Of a stretch of 64,000 nt of DNA, positions 21,962-31,655 are shown piece by piece. Within the stretch, counting starts at the first letter, position 1; each line of letters opens with the position of its first letter. A model generated the notes under the pieces. The model was given only the letters and a program-made list of their open reading frames with translations. It was not told the origin of the DNA and ran no database searches. The position numbers and the translations under genes are program-made. Origin of the DNA: Gonatopus flavifemur (lineage: Eukaryota > Arthropoda > Insecta > Hymenoptera > Dryinidae); contig JAFFJZ010000003.1 in NCBI GenBank assembly GCA_018340375.1, positions 52,173,006 through 52,237,005 on the forward strand. Direction: 5' to 3'.

Positions 21962-22518
21962 TAAATATGGCATCTATCAAGTATTCAATGGATATTGCAA
22001 TATTCGTCTAATATTCATTTGACGTCCATTGGATCTGCATTGGATGTCGAAAATATCTTAGATAACCAATTTCTATCCTTGTGCCGTATGAGATTTGGCT
22101 TGGTTTGGGAGAAGAATACAAAAAATGATGAAACAAACCTCCAGAAAACCTTTTATTTATATACAGTCACGAATCGCATTGTAGTTGTTCTCGAAAATTT
22201 TCACGAATACTTTCCCAGTAAACATTTTTGAATCTCTCTTTTGGATCACTCTAAAAGATACATTGAAGCGATCCAAAAGATGCCTTACCATGTTGCATAA
22301 TACATCTTCTATATACGTTTAAGATATCTATGTCCCGTAAGATTCCCACAAAAATGTTTATTTGGTTCCCTTTCATCATATAAATTGGGAAATAACCCTG
22401 CTTAAAGAGACCTATTAGAACCGATTAGAAAATTTTTGCCTGAATTTGATCGGTTTACGTCAAGGAAGAGGTGATCAAAATCTCGCTAATCTTTCACCTG
22501 TATTCAAGTGGTCTTCAC

Positions 22519-22665
22519 CAGTGATGCCAGTATTCCCTAGAAAAATCTTCAGATTTTTTGGCATTGGTCATTTCTTTCTAAATTGAAAATATGATTCGCC
22601 GGTTATACAAGAAATAACCAATCATCAGATGCCGAAGATTTTTCTGAGGAATACTGGCAACGCTG
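22519..22665. mobile_element. hAT MITE, 147 bp
   Basis: Ends CAGTGATGCCAGTATTCC and (reverse complement) CAGCGTTGCCAGTATTCC; arms of about 58 bp. Flanked by GTCTTCAC (22511-22518) and GTCCTCAC (22666-22673), an 8-bp duplication with one change, as expected for hAT. Confidence 0.85.
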
Positions 22666-22696
22666 GTCCTCACTCCCTTTTTAAAACCAATTGAAA

Positions 22697-22853
22697 TCTA
22701 TCAACCTTGAGCGGACGGGACTAGTCCCAAAAGGGACCACCCTGGGAAACACCATTTTTCTTGTTTCTCAGGGGGAATTTGGTGTGTTGAACACAGGAGA
22801 AATGGTAAAAAATTTTTTGAGTCACCCCGTCCTCTAAAGGTTAAGGAGATAGC
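22697..22853. mobile_element. Short TIR element (MITE)
   Basis: Left AACCTTGAGCGGACGGG faces the reverse complement of CCCCGTCCTCTAAAGGTT. Interior has no coding capacity. Boundaries are approximate. Confidence 0.5.
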
Positions 22854-23663
22854 CTGGTGTAAAACATCAGAAACAAGCACTTTTTTGTGGATGTATTTCA
22901 GAAATAACTGTTCAGCATATAGTTTTGCAATTTGCAGCATTTATTGTTCGCATATTGAAGAATTCAAATTAATTTTTTGGTGCAATTATGTGAAAGTTTG
23001 AGCAAGATACAGCAGCAAATATGGAAAAAGAGTGAAAATTCACTCTTATGGAGTGAAAACTCACTCTTGTTAGACTTGCAGTATTTTCACTCTTTAGGAG
23101 TAGATTTTCACTCCAAAAAATTTGGAGAGTAATTTTTCTGAAATGAAAAACAAAAAAAGGTGTTTGTCTTCTCTTGTTCTACGCCAGGCTATCCCCTTGA
23201 GAGATATTTTCCCTCAGTATTTGGTTGGATTGTCCAAGCCACCAACATCCCCAATTTGTGGAAATCGGCGATTCGGATGATTGGAGTTCGGATAATTGGA
23301 GTTCTACTGTATTACTCTTATTTTGTCATGTGTTTTACCAGAGCTGGGTTTGTTACGAAATTTTGTAATTCCTCACGTAATATACCTGGTTTCTGAAGTA
23401 TAATGTATGTAAGATCCTTTAACCCTCCTCAAGAGCAAGAAGTTGATTTTGCACGTAAAATACTCAGTTTTCTTTACATCCCCATCAAAAAAATCCAGAT
23501 GAGTCCCATGGAAATCTACATGGGAATTTCTGGGAATTTCGTGGGTACCCATTGATTTCCATGTGGGTTCCTAGACAATCTTAGGTGTGACGCGCGGTGA
23601 CTTTTGACGGGGGTGTCATAAACCATATAAAATACTCGGAAGTATATTATTATATCAACTCTG

Positions 23664-24076
23664 CACGGAGAGATATGTAGAATTAAATTTACTATGGTGC
23701 TTTGTAATCGAAAAGCAGGCTGAACTTACAATAAAATTTACTGTAACGAAACAATACGCAGTAAAAAATTTTGTATTAAAAACTGTCCACTCAATATTCG
23801 TATTGAAAGTCAACACAAAAAATGATCAAATTGATAGAGTTTCAATGTAAACCAACACTTTCGCGTCAATTCCACACATTCTTTGTACCAATATTTAAAA
23901 CGAATTTTGAGTGGACCGTTTGGGACATGCGCATGTGTTAAAAATACACAGAAATTTTTACTCTGTAGACACCTGATCAGATTTACAATGTTTTACAGTA
24001 AATTCCATTGGAAAGTCAGTCTGTTCCTCGGTTTCAACAATCACGTAGTAAATTTAACTATAAATATCTCTCCGTG
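23664..24076. mobile_element. TIR element of about 413 bp
   Basis: CACGGAGAGATAT at the left and its reverse complement at the right; the similarity continues for about 90 bases inward (TTAAATTTACTA, AATTTACTGTAA). Noncoding. Target duplication not resolved. Confidence 0.65.
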
Positions 24077-24284
24077 TGCGTTCAACGATGAAAATTATCA
24101 AATTTCATGCTTATCATCAAAATTCTATCTGCTGAGTCGAAATAATTAATACTTGAGCGTTGGGAAACATTTTATTTGTACATAATATAAAAGTTCACAA
24201 ACCTCAGGGAAATTTACAAAAAGTACTCCTGGAAAACCGGGAATTCTCAGGGAATTTGGAAACGAGATTTTTGTCGCCACCCTG

Positions 24285-25030
24285 GATCATCACTTCTGCC
24301 TCGCTCAGGTCCACCAGGGTATGGACATTTGAAGGTTTATTCAACGTTCGTTGAATGTGAATTCATCTAAAATCAACTTATTGATCTTTTCGGCTTGTGT
24401 TTGCTTGGTATATAATATCATTACGATGAATTTCTGTTGATGTGTCCATGATAATGTGTTCATTGTAGAGCTTCTATTAGTTATCATTTTTTCATGCAAT
24501 TTGTTGCTTTATCTTGTTATCAGGGATACAAAAATTCTAATATTCCTTTTTAATGATTTTTCCGGTTTCATAATATTAGATGGGATGGAATCATCATTCC
24601 AATCATACGTATTTACATTCTCGGTTTATATTTTTCATCTTATGAATTCTTTTATAGAAAGAATGTGGAGACAGAAGTGAATTAATTTCTTTTTAAATAT
24701 ATGAATTTTTTTCGACATTCCATTTTTCAATTTTTTTCGCACATTTATTACCCGTTCCAGACGAAAAAGTAGATGTATCATGCCTACCTATGCTCCTTCA
24801 ATTCCCTGATCTGCTTGCTCATCTTATTCCGTATATTGGTCCACGAATACTTTTCCCCAAGAAATTCACCGAATTTATATCTGAAAAGGTATTACCTGAT
24901 TATCAATTTTAAGGACAAATATTCCTATGAAACCTACATAATCCACATTCCAACTATAAAAAATTTTTCTGTTGAAGAATGTTGCGCAACTTATTTATTA
25001 AACATTAGTTCTATACTGTAAAAACTCTGC
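24285..25030. other. No gene recognised
   Basis: AT-rich sequence with short incidental open frames only; no repeat or motif I could assign. Confidence 0.4.
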
Positions 25031-25464
25031 CAATTGATGGGCACAAAGCTTCCTCGTTCCTGTCCAAGTGATACGCACACGTATTTTTACCCAAAAACTC
25101 TGCCCAAATATTAAAATGTATATATATATATAATACGTTTGCATGCAAACAAACTCATCACAAAAATTTCATTGCAATCGGATAATACGAAGCGAGAACA
25201 TGCCTGGTCGCAAAATCACAATTTTTGATATCATGTTTCCTCCTCCTTTCCCATTTTCCTGTAAGGATGGAGTTGAAACTTATACGGAAGCACTATCGAC
25301 ACTGCATGATACTGTGGTAAAAATTTCGTAACGATCGGATGATAGAAACGAAAGATATCCCCATGGTAATGGCATTTTCGAGATTTTCAAATTTTGTTTC
25401 GAAGCTTAGTGCTCACCGTTTTCTCCCCTCAATCCCGATATGCTTGGAATTCAAAACGTACACC
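25031..25464 (+). repeat. Diverged noncoding repeat family, copy a
   Basis: Shares with 26755-27425, 34100-34559 and 62740-63426 a series of phrases such as GTTGAAACTTATA..G, CACTATCGACACTGCA, GTGGTAAAAATTTC and CGGATGATA in the same order. Contains a (TA)n run at 25118-25132. The mariner at 25467 is inserted in it. No open frame is conserved between copies, so it looks noncoding. Confidence 0.6.
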
Positions 25465-25466
25465 TA

Positions 25467-26752
25467 CCAGGTGTGTAAGTATGAAACCGGAATTTGCCCA
25501 TAGGTGGCGCTAGATGTCGATGCAGTTACCGACACATCACGTCAGCGGTGTCTTGTTATTGTATTGATATCCGACGAAGATTTCTAACTCACAATAACAC
25601 GAGTTTCATTCAGTAGCATTAGTTTATTAGAAATAAACATGTCGAGTTTTGTGCCAACAAATTACGATTTGCGGACAGCACTACTTTTCTGTTTTCATCT
25701 GAAGGAAACCGCAACCGAATCGCATCGAATGCTTGTGGAGGCGTTTGGTAAGCACGCTCCCGGTAAGACACAGTGTTTCGAGTGGTTCAAACGGTTCAAA
25801 AGTGGCGATTTTGACGTCAGAAACGAAGAACGTGGAAGACCACCGAAAAAGTTTGAAGACGCTGACCTGCAAGCCTTGTTGGACGAAGACGACGCTCAAA
25901 CGCAACAACAACTGGCGGATCAGTTGAAGGTGACTCAAGAAACCATCTCCCTTTGGTTGAGAGCCATGGAAAAGATACGAAAGGTGGGGAAATGGGTTCC
26001 ACATGAACTCAACGAAAGACAGCAGGAAAACCGCAAAACATCATGCCAAATGCTGCTCGCTAGGTTCCAAAGAAAGTCATTTCTCCATCGAATTGTGACT
26101 GGCGATCAAAAGTGGATATATTTCGAGAATCCTGAGTGCAAGAAGTCATGGGTTACTCCTGGTGAACCATCAACCTCGACGGCAAGACCAAACCGCTACG
26201 GACGAAAGACAATGCTGTGTGTTTGGTGGGATCAGAAGGGCGTAATCTATTACGAGCTGCTGAATCCTGGGGAAACTGTCAATACTCAACGCTACCAACA
26301 ACAAATGATCGATTTGGATCGAGTTTTGCGTGAAAAACGACCAGAATACCAACAAAGACGACACAAGGTGATTTTGCTGCATGAAAATGCACCAGCACAC
26401 AAAGCAAAACAGGTCCAGGAAACGATAGAGTCGTTCCGTTGGGAGATTCTTCAGCACGCACCTTACTCACCGGACCTTGCCTCATCCGATTACTACTTGT
26501 TCTCATCGATGGGACACACACTTGCTGAGCAGCGCTTTACTTCTTACGAAGATGTACGGAAATGGCTCGATGACTGGTTTGCCTCAAAAGAGCAACAGTT
26601 CTTTTGGCGCGGAATCCACAAATTGCCAGAAAGATGGAAAAAGTGTATAGATAGCGACGGACAATACTTTGAATAAGTTACTTTGTATCATATCATTACA
26701 ATAAACGTGTTTTTTCTGTACAAAAATTCCGGTTCCATACGTACACACCTGG
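25467..26752 (+). mobile_element. Full-length mariner (mauritiana-like)
   Basis: A 1,286 bp element with TA at 25465-25466 and 26753-26754. Left end CCAGGTGTGTAAGTATGAAA and right end (reverse complement) CCAGGTGTGTACGTATGGAA are TIRs of about 29 bp. One uninterrupted transposase ORF. Inserted in the diverged noncoding repeat, whose sequence continues on both sides. Confidence 0.95.
25639..26676 (+). CDS. Mariner transposase, open but with a catalytic Asp changed to Glu
   Basis: 345 codons without stop or frameshift, the normal mariner length. Order: N-terminal helix-turn-helix pair (MSSFVPTNYDLRTALLF to GRPPKKF), WVPHELNE linker, first acidic residue in VTGDQKWIYF, second position in LLHENAPAHKAK, third in SPDLASSDYYLF; 34 residues separate the last two. 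Families have HDNAPAH, so the second metal-binding Asp is Glu here (codon GAA near 26383), and APSD is ASSD. The C-terminus DGQYFE is typical. The enzyme would cut and paste TIR-bounded DNA at TA in the nucleus. The change probably lowers or abolishes catalysis although the ORF is intact; DNA binding could persist. Confidence 0.95.
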   Translation: MSSFVPTNYDLRTALLFCFHLKETATESHRMLVEAFGKHAPGKTQCFEWFKRFKSGDFDVRNEERGRPPKKFEDADLQALLDEDDAQTQQQLADQLKVTQETISLWLRAMEKIRKVGKWVPHELNERQQENRKTSCQMLLARFQRKSFLHRIVTGDQKWIYFENPECKKSWVTPGEPSTSTARPNRYGRKTMLCVWWDQKGVIYYELLNPGETVNTQRYQQQMIDLDRVLREKRPEYQQRRHKVILLHENAPAHKAKQVQETIESFRWEILQHAPYSPDLASSDYYLFSSMGHTLAEQRFTSYEDVRKWLDDWFASKEQQFFWRGIHKLPERWKKCIDSDGQYFE

Positions 26753-26754
26753 TA

Positions 26755-27425
26755 ACACCTCGTGAAATGAATATGCTCCAAGTTCCAAGGCATTCGGATG
26801 ATACGAATGGGAGAGGCATGCTTTCAAAGAAAATACAGACCCCATAGAAAAATTTTCCACAATTTTCAACCGATTGGGATGAAACTTACATGGTACCACT
26901 GTGACTCACATGGATCATGACTACAACGTGGTACAAGTTTGATCGGGTTCAGATAATAGGAAGCAGAGATACGCGCGTTCGCAAGATCACCATTTTTCGA
27001 AAAATTTCTCCTCCCCCCTCTCGTTCTCCTGTAACGATGAGGTTGAAACTTATATGGAACCACTATCAATACTGCACAAGACTCTGGTGAAAATTTTATT
27101 ACGATCGAATAACACGAACGGAAGATATACACAGACAAACCGCCAGGGAAAAAGACACCTGATTTCCTTTTTTTTCCCTCCCCCCAATTCCAATGTGCCT
27201 GAAATTTATATCACATAACTAACATCTTGTAAATCAAATATACTCAGAGCTCCAAGACATTCGGATAATATGGACACGGGGAAGGCATGCTTTGAAAAAA
27301 AATACAGATCCCAAAGAAGAATTCTCCACAGTCTTCATCCGATTTGGATAAAACTTATATGGGACCACTATCGGGTCATGAATGAAACGTGGTTCAAGTT
27401 TGATCGGATTCGGATGATAGGAAGC
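26755..27425 (+). repeat. Diverged noncoding repeat family, copy b
   Basis: Continues the repeat interrupted by the mariner. The unit AAACTTATATGG.ACCACTATC.. with GATCGGATTCGGATGATA recurs inside the copy (about 26880-26960, 27040-27115 and 27350-27425), so it is internally quasi-repetitive. It is cut at 27425 by the Gypsy LTR, after GATAGGAAGC. Confidence 0.6.
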
Positions 27426-27587
27426 TGTCAGGTATGAATCTGTATGGTAGGGGGCAGCAGTAGCAAAGAAGGGAGTGAGTAAGAGCGGAGCCGCCATCGT
27501 GACTGGATATATGTACGTGGAATAAAAAGGTGTTTCATGAAAACGTTTGTTCCTTCACTTTAATTATTGTTCTGTCACGACATGACA
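27426..27587 (+). repeat. 5' LTR of a Gypsy element, 162 bp
   Basis: Starts TGTCAGGTATG and ends ...ATGACA. Its start is fixed by the surrounding repeat, which is uninterrupted at the same place near 26964. Contains AATAAA near 27521 as a likely polyadenylation signal. The 3' LTR is missing. Confidence 0.75.
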
Positions 27588-27600
27588 TGGCGCAGTCGGT
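27588..27600 (+). promoter_or_regulatory. Primer binding site of the Gypsy element
   Basis: TGGCGCAGTCGGT directly after the LTR. It starts TGG, complementary to a tRNA CCA end, and is the sequence I associate with the tRNA-Ser primed 17.6/297-type Gypsy elements. Confidence 0.75.
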
Positions 27601-27663
27601 GAAATGTAAATAAAAAAAAAAAGTAGAAAAGTTTTGTAAAAGAAAACATAGTTACAGGTACAT

Positions 27664-28650
27664 ATGCCAAAAGGTGCAAGTGACGCCATTAAGAATCAGT
27701 GGGAAGGCGACAATACGTCATCAGACGGAGACGTAAATTCTTTCGAGGCGAGTCAAGAACAAGTACAAGGAATGGAACCGTCCATGAAACCACCACCTCC
27801 TCTCTCGTTCGAGGGGAACGTAAGCGAAAACTGGAGGAAGTGGAAAAAGAGATTCGATGTGTATATGTTGGCAAGCGGCATGGATAGCAGAAAGGAGAAG
27901 AGAAGGATTGCAGTTTTACTGCACGTGATAGATGAAGAAGCCCTTGAAAAATTTGAAACCTTCACGCTAACGGAGGACGAGAAAAAAAAATATGATGATG
28001 TATTGAATGCATTTGAAAACTTCTGTACGCCTAAATCAAATGAAACAGTCGAGAGGTATATATTTTTCACACGTTTACAGCAACAGGGCGAAAGTTTTAC
28101 ATCCTCCCTTACCGACCTTAGGAAGCTTAGTAGTACGTGTGGATTTGGTGAACTCCGAGAAAGTCTCATTAGAGACCGAATACTTTGCGGTATAAATGAA
28201 CCAGAATTAAAGACACGTCTTCTCCGAGAAGAAAAATTGGATTTAGACAAGTGCATAAATATATGCAAGTCGGCAGAGTTATCCCGGGATCAATTAAAAA
28301 CAATTGATGGTAACGTGGCAGTTCATGCAATGAAAATTTTGCATGCAAACGATACAACAGCTCAGAAGAATTACAAAGGACAGAAGATGACAAGCTCATA
28401 CGACAAATCGAACTCCAGTGGCAGGAATACGCAACATCGACAAAACTCGGCGACACAATACGGCAACAGAGAGCATCAGTTCCAACAGATTCGCGCGTGC
28501 GGTCGTTGCAACAGATTTCATCCACCTCAACAGTGCCCTGCCAGAGGTAAACAATGTTCAACGTGCAAGAAAATGAATCACTTTTCGTGTGTTTGTAAGT
28601 CTGAAGAAATAAATACAGTCATGGATCGAGATTATGATTACAATGAGTAA
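27664..28650 (+). CDS. Gypsy Gag
   Basis: 328 codons from MPKGASDAIKNQWEG, about 60 bases after the primer site, to TAA. The middle (about residues 40-200) has the capsid-like pattern seen in K02A2.6/mag-type Gypsy Gags: SENWRKWKKRFDVYM, FETFTLTEDEKKKYDDVL, YIFFTRLQQQGESFTS and LRESLIRDRILCGI. Two Cys-His clusters follow near residues 278-312 (CGRCNRFHPPQQC and CSTCKKMNHFSCVC). Gag would form the particle that packages element RNA in the cytoplasm. Uninterrupted, but the element has lost its 3' part, so it could only act in trans. Pol follows in broken frames. Confidence 0.9.
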   Translation: MPKGASDAIKNQWEGDNTSSDGDVNSFEASQEQVQGMEPSMKPPPPLSFEGNVSENWRKWKKRFDVYMLASGMDSRKEKRRIAVLLHVIDEEALEKFETFTLTEDEKKKYDDVLNAFENFCTPKSNETVERYIFFTRLQQQGESFTSSLTDLRKLSSTCGFGELRESLIRDRILCGINEPELKTRLLREEKLDLDKCINICKSAELSRDQLKTIDGNVAVHAMKILHANDTTAQKNYKGQKMTSSYDKSNSSGRNTQHRQNSATQYGNREHQFQQIRACGRCNRFHPPQQCPARGKQCSTCKKMNHFSCVCKSEEINTVMDRDYDYNE

Positions 28651-30626
28651 AAGTAGAATCCTTGTTCATTGGTTCGATTTTTGAAGAAGAAACAGAAGCT
28701 GATTGGTACGAAACAGTCACCGTAGATAATGAATGACAATTAAGAATGAAATTGGATACAGGAGCCCATTCTAACGTGATCCCGCTCATCAAATTGAGAC
28801 AGATTCTTAACACTAAACCCGAACTTGAGAAAACAAATATAAGATTGCGTGCATAACGGAGTGATTCAATTCAAGTGTTAGGTAAATGCTATTTGAACTG
28901 TAAGTTTAAAAACAGAAAGAGTCAGATGCTTGAATTCATTGTAGTGAATGAGGAGAGTAACGTTCCTATTGTTTTGGGGGTCAACGAGATTGAAACTTAT
29001 ACAAAGAATTGATGCGATTTCGAGACAATTCAAAATGGATAACATTTTTACAGATTATAAAGAAGTTTTCAATGGAATTGGGTGCATAAATAATTTTGAA
29101 TATCAGATGAGGTTGAAAGAAGGTGCAAAAGGATGTATAATGCCATGCAGAAGGTTACCCATTGGTATGCTGGATTGTTTAAAACAGGAGCTTAGAAAAA
29201 TGGAACGTTTAAAAATTATTACTGAAGTCAAAGAACCAACAGATTGGGTCAACCATCTTGTTTTAGTTAGGAAGCGAAACGGTGCTATAAGAATTTGTTT
29301 GGATCTGGGTAATTTGGATAAGGAAATTCAGAGGGAACATTTTCAGATACCAACCTTCGAACAAATCTGTGCGAGAATATCAAGGGCAAAAATATTTACC
29401 ACATTAGATGCTGACAAACGTTTTTGGCATATTGAATTGGCGGAAAAAAGTTCGAATTTGGTGACATTCAATACTCCATTCGGGAGATTCAAGTTTTCGC
29501 GTATGCCATATGGAATCTATTCTGCATCCGAGGTATTTCAAAGATAATTTCGTGATATATTTGGTGACATAGAAGGAGTAGAGATTTATGTAGATGACCT
29601 GTTCATTTGGGGTAGAAATGAGGAAGAACACGATGGACGTTTAAAACAAGTCCTAGAAAGAGCCATTGAAAGAGGTGTCAAGTTCAATCCTGAGAATGTA
29701 AGATTGGGTTCAGCCAAGTAAAGTATGTAGGTCATATTTTCTCAGAGAATGGAATTCAACCGGATAAAGATAAAGTGAAGGCGATTGTTGAAATGCAAAG
29801 ACCTGAAAATAAGACAGAACTCGAAAGGTTTTTAGGAATGATCACGTATGTTGGGAAATTTATACCAAATTTATCTGATGAGTGTGCCGAGTTGCGTAAT
29901 TTAACAAAAAAGAATGTAATGTGGAACTGGGATAGTAATTCAGAGAAGGCATTCAACGAGTTGAAATCTATGTTAGTAAATGAACCTGTTCTAAGGTATT
30001 TTGATGTAAACAAACCCATAGTACTGTCGGTAGACGCATCACAAAGTGGGTTAGGCTCAGTTTTGTTACAAGATAACTTACCAGTGGCATACGCGAGTAG
30101 GTCATCAACGTCAACAGAAAAGAATTCTGCCCAAATAGAAAAAGAGACACTGGCAATTAGTTTTGCGTGTAACCGATTCAAACAATATATATTCGGGAAA
30201 AATGTAACTGTGGAAAGTGACCACAAGCCTTTAGAGGCTATTTTCAGAAAATCACTTAATGACTGTTCAGCAAGATTATTGAGAATGAGGTTGTCGTTAC
30301 AAGCATTTGATATTAAAGTACAGTATAAGCCCGTTGAGGAACTGTTTTTAGCGGATGCACTCTCACGTGCTTATTTGGAAGGTGGGAAAGATGATCAGGA
30401 TTGTGATATTGAAGCACAGGTGTGTTTATTGATGCAGAATTTTCCTATATCACTGGAGAAAAAAGAAGAGTTCCAAAATGAATGTCGATGTGATGAAGAA
30501 ATGAAACTTTTGAAAGAATACATTAATAACGAATGGTCAAATACCAAAGTAAAAATACCGGATATAATAAGACCTTATTTCAATTTTGCTAATGAATTAT
30601 ACATAATCATCATCATCATGAAGTAA
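28651..30626 (+). pseudogene. Gypsy Pol: protease, RT and RNase H; integrase absent
   Basis: Protease remnant with LDTGAHSNVIP near 28747. RT from about 28948: CRRLPIGMLDCLKQEL, VLVRKRNGAIRICLDLGNL, FTTLDADKRFWHIEL (family: LDA..GFWQI), FSRMPYGI, a TAA near 29545, then IYVDDLFIW (about 29587, catalytic). A frameshift near 29715. RNase H from about 30030: SVDASQSGLGSVLLQ, EKETLAISFACNRFKQYI, SDHKPLEAIF, LADALSRA. Coding ends at 30626, just before the integrase zinc-binding domain, where an RTE-like LINE end (30606-30985) lies in opposite orientation. Dead and truncated. Confidence 0.9.
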
Positions 30627-30985
30627 TCAGTCTTACGACTGGTTTAATGAAACCCTCCACCCCTGTCTATTATCCGCCAAACGTTTAATTTCTACATACC
30701 TACTACATCCCTTGTCTTGTACGATTTGCTTCATATAACTCGCTCTAGGTCTACCTTTACCAGTTTTACCATTCATTTTCCCTTCCAATATTGTTTTCAA
30801 TAAACTCTCATGCCGTAATATGTGTCCTATAAGATTGCTTCTCCTTTTCACGATGTGTTTCAAAAGATTTCTTTCTTCATTCATCTGCTCGAGTACTTCT
30901 TCATTTTTGACTTTGTCTATCCATTTTATTCTGAGCATCCTCCTATAACACCACATTTCAAAAGCTTCAAACCCATCGATGTACA
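30606..30985 (-). pseudogene. RTE-like LINE, C-terminal domain and 3' tail
   Basis: Reads leftward: FEAFEMWCYRRMLRIKWIDK, NEEVLEQM, RRSNLIGHILRHESL, GKGRPRASYM, DNRQGWR, then a stop and a tail of ATG repeats (reverse of CATCATCATCAT at 30608-30619). This C-terminal region is widespread in RTE-like and related LINEs. A short-repeat tail marks the 3' end of a target-primed insertion, here in the Gypsy pol. The 5' boundary at about 30985 touches a mariner end. Confidence 0.85.
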
Positions 30986-31282
30986 ATTGAAAATGGAGGA
31001 GCGAATTCCTTCAACACTTCCTTCATTCTAGTATGAATTTCTGTTGCTGATAAACCTTCCAAAACAAAGAATTTTATCACTGCACGATATTCGGATTTTT
31101 CCATTTTCACAAAATACACTGACACTTCAACTTCGAATGGCTTGTAAACAAAGAATGAATTGACAGATCGGAATAAAATTGTGTGTGTGTTCAAATGAAG
31201 GATGAAATATAAAAATGGCTTATAAATTTCGATTCCTGTACTGGTTGATAGGTGTCGCTTTCAAAACTTTTCAACCAACCTG
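30986..31282 (-). pseudogene. Mariner 5' end with transposase N-terminus
   Basis: Outer end (minus strand) TACAGGTTGGTTGAAAAGTT at 31284, an irritans-type TIR beginning at TA, then an ATG and MEKSEYRAVIKFFVLEGLS, the first helix-turn-helix of mariner transposase. Ends after about 45 codons at the join with the RTE-like fragment. No catalytic part and no second TIR. Confidence 0.85.
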
Positions 31283-31284
31283 TA

Positions 31285-31655
31285 CAATACACATGCATAG
31301 TATCATGGTATTGCTTCATTTACTTATAGGTATGTACTTGAGAATATGTATTCTTCTTCAGATTTTTGAGAACGTACTTTCAAAACAATTTTTTAGTGGT
31401 GACAGTGTTCGCGAGTCCACGGGCTGGTCATAGGAGACCGGATGTCGAAACCGCTGACTCGCTGATCGTCCTACTTTATGATTTCTCTTCGTTCTCAGGG
31501 AGCTTGAAACTCTACATGAAAAATAATGAACGAAACAATATTTTGAATATTGCGGATTGAGAGACGGGAACCATATCGATTCTGTTGAACAATATCTTGT
31601 TTTGGTATAATTCTATGAGGAAGTGCTCTCGTCCTCCATATGTTATATAATTGTA
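31285..31655. other. Spacer, no gene recognised
   Basis: Between the mariner end and the CR1-like LINE. A stretch near 31420-31470 (GGATGTCGAAACCGCTGAC) faintly resembles the tRNA-like module at 10496-10565, too weak to call. Confidence 0.4.

Larger units (their letters stand above)
20869..24284. repeat. Outer pair of inverted ends enclosing a MITE cluster
   Basis: CAGGGTGGTGACAGAACCGG at 20869 faces TTTTTGTCGCCACCCTG ending at 24284; both ends are followed inward by several CTCAGGGAAATT-type repeats. The flanks share GATCA directly outside both ends. Probably one nonautonomous element loaded with later MITE insertions (21481, 21811, 22519, 22697, 23664). Alternatively two independent ends lie near each other by chance. 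No coding region recognised inside. Confidence 0.5.
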
